A DNA stretch of 6,369 nucleotides from Chloroflexota bacterium (GTDB lineage: Bacteria > Chloroflexota > Limnocylindria > QHBO01), in contig JADLBB010000072.1 in assembly GCA_020848055.1 (NCBI GenBank), positions 1 through 6,369 on the forward strand, in the 5' to 3' direction. Position numbers and translations under genes: made by a program. Shown piece after piece: positions 1 to 5,297 of the stretch (within the stretch, counting starts at the first letter, position 1; every line of letters starts with the position of its first letter). The notes beneath the pieces were generated by a model that made no database searches, was not told the origin of the DNA, and saw only the letters and a program-made list of their open reading frames with translations.

Positions 1-24
1 GAACGCCTGCGGCATCATGCCTGC

Positions 25-99
25 GGGCGCCTAGCTCAACGGCAGAGCAAGTGACTCTTAATCACTAGGTTCGGGGTTCGAATCCCCGGGCGCTCACCA
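25..99 (+). tRNA. trnK: tRNA-Lys, anticodon CTT, with encoded CCA end
   Basis: This is a complete cloverleaf that can be folded by eye. The acceptor stem is 25-31 with 89-95 (one G-T pair). The D stem is 34-37/45-48 with a short 7-base loop. The anticodon stem is 50-54/62-66 with loop CTCTTAA, placing anticodon CTT at 57-59, which reads the AAG lysine codon. The variable loop is 67-71. The T stem is 72-76/84-88 around the canonical TTCGAAT loop. A73 is followed by an encoded CCA at 97-99. AAG is the lysine codon expected to dominate in a genome of this GC content. Only 24 bases upstream are visible and no convincing promoter is seen there, so transcription may start outside the window. Confidence 0.97.
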
Positions 100-378
100 C
101 CTCCGAACTGCCGTGCTTCCCGCCGCCTCGGCGCCATTGTTCGATCAGTTGCCGTTGTTCAGTCAGATTCAGCCCGCATCTGCACTGACCCAGCTTCCTG
201 CCCGAATCAAACGCCCGACACGCCTGAACTGGCGTTGAGTCAGACGGAGACCGGCAACGTGACCGATTCGCGTCCCCGGGCGGATCTGCTGCCGATGACA
301 TCGGAATCTGATTGGATTGCACCAGCTGCCGCGCCGTGGTCAATCATGCCGCACTGCCTTCGCCGTATCCGCCACTGC

Positions 379-384
379 TAGAAT
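379..384 (+). promoter_or_regulatory. Probable -10 element (TAGAAT) for the M16 operon
   Basis: TAGAAT matches the TANNNT pattern and five of six bases of the TATAAT consensus in an otherwise very GC-rich stretch. No good -35 box is visible 16-18 bases upstream. Transcription from about 391 would give a leader of roughly 46 bases before the GTG start at 437, enough to hold the Shine-Dalgarno site at 425-430. This is inferred from position and composition only. Confidence 0.4.
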
Positions 385-424
385 CGGCGCTCGCCCAGCG
401 AACGTCCGCATCGGTTCATCACCT

Positions 425-430
425 GGAGGG
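425..430 (+). promoter_or_regulatory. Shine-Dalgarno site that fixes the start of the first M16 gene
   Basis: GGAGGG lies six bases before GTG at 437. The reading frame stays open upstream to 317, but the extra 40 codons have no M16 similarity and no ribosome binding site, so this site decides the start. Confidence 0.8.
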
Positions 431-436
431 CCACTC

Positions 437-1735
437 GTGCCCCACGTCCCAATCGAGCGCCATGCGCTCGACAACGGCCTGCGCATCGTCCTGTCGCGCG
501 ATCCCCGCGCGCCGGCCGTGGCGGTCAACCTGTGGTACGACGTCGGCAGCAAGCACGAGAAGCCCGGGCGCACCGGTTTCGCGCACCTGTTCGAACACAT
601 GATGTTCCAGGGCAGCGCCAACGTGGAGAAGGGCCAGCACTTCGGGCTGATCCAGGCCGCGGGCGGGACGCTGAACGCCAGCACCTGGGTGGATCGAACG
701 AACTACTTCGAGACGCTCCCCGGCCACGAGCTGGAGCTGGCACTCTGGCTCGAGGCCGACCGCATGGCCAGCCTGCTGCCGGCCATGACCCAGGAGAAGC
801 TCGACAACCAGCGCGACGTCGTCAAGAACGAGCGACGCTGGGCCGTCGACAACCAGCCGTACGGCGACTGGGACGAGCGGATGCAGGCGCTCGTCTACCC
901 GCCCGGTCATCCGTACCATCACCCGACCATCGGCTCGATGGAGGACCTGTCGGCCGCCTCGCTCGATGACGTGCGCGACTTCTTCGCGACCTGGTATGCG
1001 CCGAACAACGCGGTCCTGACGGTCGCCGGCGACTTCGAGGCCGAGGCGGCCCTTGACATGATCCGCCGCCACTTCGGCCACATCCCGGCCAACGCGTCCC
1101 TGCCCGCGCCGCCGGACATGACGATCGAGCCACGCATCGGCGCCGAGGTGCGCGAGGTGATCCCTGCCGCGGTGCCATTGCCCCGCATCTACCTTGCGCA
1201 TCGCATCCCACCGTTCGGCACCGACGAGTTCGACGCGCTCGACGTCGCCGCGGACATCCTCGGTTCCGGGCGTGCGTCACGGCTCTACGCACGCCTGGTC
1301 CGCGAGAAACGGCTGGCGCAGGACGTGAGCGTCTTCGTGTTCCCGATCGTCGGCGGGGCCGCCATGTTCTCCCTGTGGGCCACCGCGAGGCCCGGCGTCG
1401 AGACCGAGGTGCTGGAGGCCGCCACGCTGGCCGAGGTCGACCGGCTGGCAGCCGATGGGCCCGACGACGGCGATCTCGAACGCGTCCGCAACCTGCACGC
1501 GTCGCGCGCCGCCGCCGCGCTGGAGCGGGTAGGTGAGCGAGCGGACCGGCTGTCGATGTATGCGTGCCTGTTCGACGCCCCGGAGCGCGTCAACACCGAG
1601 GTCGCGCGCTACGTGGCGGTTGACGCGACCCGCGTGCGCCGCGCGATGGCGGACTCGCTGCGAGCGGACAACCGCGTCGTGCTGACCTACGTCCCGGCCG
1701 AAGCAGCGACGGCGGAGCGGGAGGCAGACGCGTGA
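437..1735 (+). CDS. M16 family zinc metallopeptidase, catalytic subunit
   Basis: This 432-residue protein is a two-domain M16B peptidase (the family of mitochondrial processing peptidase beta and bacterial homologues), which cleaves peptides or unfolded proteins inside a closed chamber. The inverted zinc motif HxxEH is intact: H50, E53 and H54 within GFAHLFEHMMFQGS. A downstream glutamate in the KNERR segment (E132) is the likely third zinc ligand, 78 residues on, as expected for the family. Family landmarks around it include NASTWVDRTNYFE (about 80-92) and the PYGDW and HPYHHPTIGS segments (141-167). A second, C-terminal M16 domain spans about 185-420 but lacks the tyrosine-bearing LGYTYG-type motif of its partner. 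No signal peptide or membrane segment is seen, so a cytosolic location is inferred. The GTG start is chosen for the GGAGGG site upstream. The gene overlaps the next M16 gene by four bases, indicating translational coupling. The substrate is unknown. Confidence 0.93.
   Translation: MPHVPIERHALDNGLRIVLSRDPRAPAVAVNLWYDVGSKHEKPGRTGFAHLFEHMMFQGSANVEKGQHFGLIQAAGGTLNASTWVDRTNYFETLPGHELELALWLEADRMASLLPAMTQEKLDNQRDVVKNERRWAVDNQPYGDWDERMQALVYPPGHPYHHPTIGSMEDLSAASLDDVRDFFATWYAPNNAVLTVAGDFEAEAALDMIRRHFGHIPANASLPAPPDMTIEPRIGAEVREVIPAAVPLPRIYLAHRIPPFGTDEFDALDVAADILGSGRASRLYARLVREKRLAQDVSVFVFPIVGGAAMFSLWATARPGVETEVLEAATLAEVDRLAADGPDDGDLERVRNLHASRAAAALERVGERADRLSMYACLFDAPERVNTEVARYVAVDATRVRRAMADSLRADNRVVLTYVPAEAATAEREADA
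1719..1724 (+). promoter_or_regulatory. Shine-Dalgarno site for the second M16 gene, inside the first
   Basis: GGGAGG lies seven bases before GTG at 1732, inside the last codons of the first M16 gene. It supports the GTG start that overlaps the upstream TGA as GTGA. Confidence 0.7.
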
Positions 1736-3093
1736 CCGGCAGGCCGGCGGCCACCACCCCGCGCGAGTATCACTTTCCGTATTTCGAACGTGCGCGGTTG
1801 GAAAACGGGCTCGGCGTCTGGACCATGCCACTGCCCGAGCGCGAACTGGTCAGCGTCCAGCTCGTCATCGATGCGGGAGCCGCCGCCGAGGACGAGCTCC
1901 AGGCCGGCGTGGCCGCCCTGACCGCTCACCTGCTCACGACCGGGACGCAGCAACTCGACGCCGCCACGTTTGCCGAGGTCACCGAGCGTGCTGGCATCGA
2001 GGTGTTCAGTGCCTCATCGTGGGACAGCGCCCACGCCGGTTTCACCGCTCTGGACGACAAGTTGTCCACCGGGCTCGACCTGCTGGCCGATGTCGTGCGC
2101 CGTCCTCGCCTCGATCCGGGTGAGTTCGATCGCCTGAAGGCGGAGCGCCTCAACGAGATCATGCAGTCTCGAGCAGATCCGGGCCATCTCGCCGATGAGC
2201 GGTTCATCAGCGAGGTCTACGCCGACGGGGTGCCTTACGGGCGCATGTCTGCCGGCTCGCCAGAATCGGTGGAAGGGCTCGCGATCGATGACGTGCGGAG
2301 CTTCCACGCGGATCGCTACGCGCCAGACGTCTCGCACGTCATCGTTGCCGGGCCGGTCGATCCGGCCGCCGTGCTGACCGCGGTGCGCGAGCGATTCGGC
2401 GACTGGGCCGGCAACGGCCGTGGCCATCGGAAGGTCGAGGCAGCCTCGCGTGGCGGGCGCCGTATCGTCGTGGTGGACAGGCCGGGATCGGTCCAGAGCG
2501 AGCTGCGGGTAGGGCACGCCGGCATCGCGCGAAGCCATCCGGACTACTTCGCGGCCATGTTGACGGCCGCCGTCCTGGGCGGCGTGTTCGGCAGCCGCTT
2601 GAACCTTCGCCTGCGCGAGGAGCTCGGTTACACGTACGGCGCGCGGTGCTCGTTCGACCCGCGACGTTCGGCCGGGCCATTCAGCGCCACCGCCGCCGTC
2701 GAGACAGACGTCACCGTGGACGCCATCCGGGAACTGCTGATCCAGCTCGAGCGCATCCGCAGCGATCCTCCCGGGGAGCAGGAGTTGCGCGAGGTGCGCG
2801 ACTTCCTGATCGGAGTCTTCCCGTTGCGCTTCGAAACGACCGGTGGGCTGGCCGCTGCGCTGGAGCCGCTGGCCGTGTATGGCCTGCCCGATGACTACTG
2901 GCAGACGTACCGCGCCAAGCTGGAGAGTGTGACCACGGCGCACGTCGCCCGCGTGGCCATGACGCTGATCCGCCCCGACGAGGCGCTCATCCTGCTGACC
3001 GGTGACGCCTCGCGCATCCGCGAGGAGCTGGATGGCGCAGGGCTCGGCCCGGTAGAAGTCGTCGCGGCGCCCCAGGGACCCGGCCATTCGTAA
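1732..3093 (+). CDS. M16 family protein, non-catalytic partner subunit
   Basis: This 453-residue protein has the same two-domain M16 architecture as the gene before it, but the zinc motif has decayed. At the position of HxxEH the sequence reads A62-L63-T64-A65-H66, so the first histidine and the catalytic glutamate are both replaced by alanine; it should not bind zinc or cleave on its own. The C-terminal domain is well preserved, including GSRLNLRLREELGYTYGA (about 287-304), the Arg/Tyr-containing segment that contacts substrate in M16 heterodimers. The arrangement matches the MPP alpha/beta division of labour, in which the inactive subunit helps form the chamber and holds the substrate; a heterodimer with the preceding gene product is therefore inferred. 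No signal peptide is seen. The GTG start overlaps the upstream stop and has its own GGGAGG site. The gene ends in TAA, 26 bases from the stop of the convergent J-domain gene. Confidence 0.9.
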   Translation: MTGRPAATTPREYHFPYFERARLENGLGVWTMPLPERELVSVQLVIDAGAAAEDELQAGVAALTAHLLTTGTQQLDAATFAEVTERAGIEVFSASSWDSAHAGFTALDDKLSTGLDLLADVVRRPRLDPGEFDRLKAERLNEIMQSRADPGHLADERFISEVYADGVPYGRMSAGSPESVEGLAIDDVRSFHADRYAPDVSHVIVAGPVDPAAVLTAVRERFGDWAGNGRGHRKVEAASRGGRRIVVVDRPGSVQSELRVGHAGIARSHPDYFAAMLTAAVLGGVFGSRLNLRLREELGYTYGARCSFDPRRSAGPFSATAAVETDVTVDAIRELLIQLERIRSDPPGEQELREVRDFLIGVFPLRFETTGGLAAALEPLAVYGLPDDYWQTYRAKLESVTTAHVARVAMTLIRPDEALILLTGDASRIREELDGAGLGPVEVVAAPQGPGHS

Positions 3094-3119
3094 CCGCGTC
3101 GGCTACGAAGCGGGTGGGA

Positions 3120-4247
3120 TCATGCCGCACCGCGACGGCGGGCCCGCGCCAGGCGCGCACGCGCGGCGGCGATCCGGCGCAGAGGCCCGGTCACCTGGCG
3201 TGGGTCCAGCGCGGCGGGGTGGTCACCACGAGCGATCTCGGCCAGCAGGCGCGACGCCCGATCGAGCTGGCCCGCCTCGGTCAGCAGCTGGACCAGGCTG
3301 AACCAGCGCCCCGGCTCCGTCACCGGGGCCGCCGCAACGCGCTCGACCAGCTCCGATGCGCGCTCGGCGTTGCCGGCGCGCCGATGCGCCGCGATGGCGG
3401 CCCGGATGTCCGGCAGGCTCGGCTCCTCGCCGATCGACTCGAGGAAGTTGAGCAGCAGCTCCGCGTTCTCGGCGCGCTGCGCCGGCGCCCCGCGGCGCAC
3501 GTGCTGGTCACGGTACTCGCCCAGCAGGACGCGCGTCTCGCGCTCCGCCCAACGTCGCTGCGGCGATCCCGGCGCGTGTCGATCACTTAGCTGGGCCACC
3601 ACCATCGCGCCGCGCAGCTCCTCGCCGGCCGCGATGTACGCCTCCCGCAGCCCGGCCGACGTGATCTCTGCCAGCGGCGGGTCGAGTTCGAGCATGCGCT
3701 CGAGGGCCCCGATCCAGTCGGCGACGCGGCCGCGATCGGCGTAGTGGCGCGCGGCGTAGCGCAGCCAGTAGCGCTCGCTGTGGTCGCGCCAGTCCTCTCC
3801 GGCGATGTGGTGCTCGACGATCCAGCGCTCCTGCGCGACCGGCCCGGCCATGAAGACCTCGGCCGGCACGCGGAAGCCGGCGACCGAGCGCCACTGTGGC
3901 TGGTGCCACCGACTCGGCGCGCCGGGCGCGATACGGCGCCGCCGTGGTGGCCGCGGCCGCGTGACCTCGCCGTCGTCGAGCGGCCAGTCCAGCCGCTCCT
4001 CGCGTCCGGTCTCGAGAGCGTGATCGTAATGGAGGCGTCGTACCGGGTCGCGCAGGGCGGCCCACGCCCGGTTCAGGATCGAGGTCCGGCGCGTGGCGAT
4101 GTCCGATGAGGCGGCACGATCCGGATGATGGTTCAGCACGGCCTCGCGGAACGACGCCCGCAGCTCGGCGCTCGAGGCCGACGGCGCCGCCCCGAGGACC
4201 TCGTAATAATCTCGCGACTCGGTCCGCATCGGTCTGGCCGGCGACAT
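3120..4247 (-). CDS. J-domain (DnaJ-like) protein with helical repeat-like C-terminal region
   Basis: This 375-residue protein has an N-terminal J domain (about residues 12-78). It begins RDYYEVLG, carries the HPD signature at 41-43 that stimulates Hsp70 (DnaK) ATPase, and ends in a DPVRRLHYD helix-IV-like segment. There is no Gly/Phe region, zinc-finger repeat or DnaJ substrate-binding domain, so it is a class C (type III) J protein, not DnaJ or CbpA. An Arg/Pro-rich basic linker follows (about 97-106). The rest (about 135-345) is alpha-helical, rich in Ala, Leu, Glu and Arg, and looks like degenerate TPR-type helix pairs, for example RAGNAERASELVERV and TEAGQLDRASRLLAEI. The tail (about 357-373) is strongly basic. 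No membrane segment is seen. The start at 4247 is preferred because a TANNNT element sits eight bases upstream; ATG at 4229 is an alternative. The frame stays open upstream to 4346 but would then overlap cphB. The client and role are unknown. It is divergent from cphBA. Confidence 0.85.
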   Translation of the reverse strand: MSPARPMRTESRDYYEVLGAAPSASSAELRASFREAVLNHHPDRAASSDIATRRTSILNRAWAALRDPVRRLHYDHALETGREERLDWPLDDGEVTRPRPPRRRRIAPGAPSRWHQPQWRSVAGFRVPAEVFMAGPVAQERWIVEHHIAGEDWRDHSERYWLRYAARHYADRGRVADWIGALERMLELDPPLAEITSAGLREAYIAAGEELRGAMVVAQLSDRHAPGSPQRRWAERETRVLLGEYRDQHVRRGAPAQRAENAELLLNFLESIGEEPSLPDIRAAIAAHRRAGNAERASELVERVAAAPVTEPGRWFSLVQLLTEAGQLDRASRLLAEIARGDHPAALDPRQVTGPLRRIAAARARLARARRRGAA

Positions 4248-4255
4248 CGGGACCA

Positions 4256-4261
4256 AGTCTA
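4256..4261 (-). promoter_or_regulatory. Probable -10 element of the J-domain gene, leaderless type
   Basis: On the minus strand this reads TAGACT, fitting TANNNT, and it ends eight bases before the ATG at 4247. Transcription would then begin at or within a base or two of the start codon. This agrees with the absence of any purine-rich Shine-Dalgarno site before that ATG. The -35 region is not recognisable. Inferred from position. Confidence 0.45.
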
Positions 4262-4291
4262 GCGTCGCGACCGGCCTGTGCTCGAGTTGGG

Positions 4292-4297
4292 TATGCT
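4292..4297 (+). promoter_or_regulatory. Probable -10 element of the cphBA operon, leaderless type
   Basis: TATGCT fits TANNNT and ends seven bases before the ATG at 4305, which would put the transcription start at or next to the A of the start codon. No Shine-Dalgarno site precedes that ATG, nor the upstream in-frame GTG (4278) or ATG (4293). The latter lies inside the element itself, so the element also argues for 4305 as the start. Confidence 0.5.
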
Positions 4298-4304
4298 GCA
4301 CCGC

Positions 4305-5297
4305 ATGCCTGCCACGCCGCGTCCGGGGCAGCCCCGTACCGGCCACCTGCTGATCATCGGCGGCGCCGAGGACAAGTTGCGCCAGCGCCAGATCCTGGCG
4401 CGCTTCGTCTCGCTCGCGGGCGGGGCCGATGCGCGCGTGGTCGTCATCTCGACCGCCTCCTCGCTGGGCGACGAGGCGACCGACCTGTACGTGTCGCTGT
4501 TCCGCGGCATGGGCATCACCGACGCGCGCGGCATGCGGCCGCTGGTGCGCGACGATGCCAATGACCGGCGCCTGGTGGCCCAGCTGGAAGACGCGACCGC
4601 CATCTTCATGACCGGCGGCAACCAGCTGCGCCTTTCAAGCGTCATCGGGGGCACGCTGCTGGGCCGCGCGATCATCGACCGCCATCGCCACGGCGCCGTC
4701 GTGGCCGGCACGAGCGCCGGGGCGTCGGCCATCGCCAGCCACATGGTCGCCTTCGGGACCAGCGGCGCCACGCCGAAGCAGCGCATGACCCAGATGAGCG
4801 CCGGCCTGGGGCTGCTGCCCGGGGTCCTGATCGACCAGCACTTCGAGCAGCGCAACCGCTTCGGCCGGCTGCTTGCGCTGATCGCCCAATCACCGGCCCT
4901 GTTGGGCATGGGAATCGACGAGGACACCGCGGCCCTGGTCAGCCCCAAGGGCATCCTGGAGGTGCTCGGCAAGGGCTCGGTCACGATCCTGGACCCCGCG
5001 CGCATCCAGACCGATGCCTACGAGGTCAAGCGCCACCGCCCGATCATGGTGTCGGGCGTGGTCCTGCACTCGCTGCCATCCGGCTACCGCTTCGATATCC
5101 GCCGTCGAAGGCTCATGGCGCCACTGCGCCCGGTCAGCGCCACTGATCGCGAGATCGCCAGCCTGCAGGCCGCCACCAACCGCACGCGCCGGCTGATCCG
5201 CAGTATCGCCGCCGAGGGCGCCGATGACACCGCTCCCGATCGCGCCAGGCGCCGCGCGCTGCGGGCCAGGCGCATGGACGAGGAGGCCAGCGAATGA
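4305..5297 (+). CDS. cphB: Cyanophycinase (intracellular type)
   Basis: This 330-residue serine peptidase (family S51, peptidase E-like fold) hydrolyses cyanophycin to beta-Asp-Arg dipeptides. The N-terminal strand HLLIIGGAEDK (14-24) is typical. The nucleophile elbow GTSAGAS places the catalytic serine at 137. FMTGGNQ (101-107) and the signature DQHFEQRNRFGRL (177-189) provide the conserved Gln and the Asp-Gln-His plus three arginines (183, 185, 188) that line the substrate groove. The spacing of serine to DQH and of these arginines agrees with what I recall for the Synechocystis enzyme. GIDEDTA (203-209) follows. There is no signal peptide, unlike extracellular CphE, so it should act on cytoplasmic granules. 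Known intracellular enzymes are about 270 residues; this one carries about 60 extra residues at the C terminus (about 271-330), helical and rich in Arg and Ala. The gene leads an operon with cphA and overlaps it by four bases. Confidence 0.95.
   Translation: MPATPRPGQPRTGHLLIIGGAEDKLRQRQILARFVSLAGGADARVVVISTASSLGDEATDLYVSLFRGMGITDARGMRPLVRDDANDRRLVAQLEDATAIFMTGGNQLRLSSVIGGTLLGRAIIDRHRHGAVVAGTSAGASAIASHMVAFGTSGATPKQRMTQMSAGLGLLPGVLIDQHFEQRNRFGRLLALIAQSPALLGMGIDEDTAALVSPKGILEVLGKGSVTILDPARIQTDAYEVKRHRPIMVSGVVLHSLPSGYRFDIRRRRLMAPLRPVSATDREIASLQAATNRTRRLIRSIAAEGADDTAPDRARRRALRARRMDEEASE
5280..5286 (+). promoter_or_regulatory. Shine-Dalgarno site for cphA, inside the end of cphB
   Basis: GAGGAGG ends seven bases before ATG at 5294. 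It is embedded in the Glu-Glu-Ala codons near the end of cphB and supports a cphA start within the ATGA overlap. Confidence 0.8.

Larger units (their letters stand above)
100..436. other. Intergenic region between tRNA-Lys and the M16 operon, no gene supported
   Basis: I see no credible coding region here. The open frames crossing it either run antisense into the tRNA or are out-of-frame shadows of the downstream peptidase gene. Small structures are present: a 5-bp stem with a 3-base loop at 121-133 (CGCCG/CGGCG), about 20 bases after the tRNA; a 5-bp stem with a 6-base loop at 220-235 (ACGCC/GGCGT); and a short dyad at 292-304 (CCGAT/ATCGG). None is followed by a T tract, so none is a clear intrinsic terminator. 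The 3' part of the region carries the probable leader of the M16 operon. Confidence 0.6.

Noticed and set aside
121..133. Hairpin after the tRNA as an intrinsic terminator
   Set aside because: The stem is only five base pairs and is followed by mixed sequence, not a T run. It is noted in the spacer entry but not called a terminator.
65..343. A 92-codon minus-strand open frame across the tRNA-M16 spacer
   Set aside because: Its C-terminal end, GFEPRT, is the antisense translation of the tRNA T-arm, a well-known artefact. The rest has no motif and no ribosome site.
317..436. Forty extra N-terminal codons on the first M16 protein
   Set aside because: The extension starts at a TTG with no ribosome site, covers the likely promoter, and does not resemble M16 proteins. 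GTG at 437 has a strong Shine-Dalgarno site.
419..1201. A 260-codon minus-strand open frame opposite the first M16 gene
   Set aside because: It is a high-GC antisense shadow. The + strand frame here carries all the conserved M16 motifs.
2014..3087. A 357-codon minus-strand open frame opposite the second M16 gene
   Set aside because: It is a GC-driven shadow of a clear M16 gene, of low-complexity His/Arg/Gly composition and without recognisable motifs.
3094..3119. Possible bidirectional terminator between the convergent stops
   Set aside because: Only a weak CCG-CGT/ACG-CGG pairing with a bulge can be drawn, and neither strand has a T tract.
4259..5005. A 248-codon minus-strand open frame opposite cphB
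   Set aside because: It is Ser/Arg/Pro-rich shadow sequence. The + strand encodes an unmistakable cyanophycinase.
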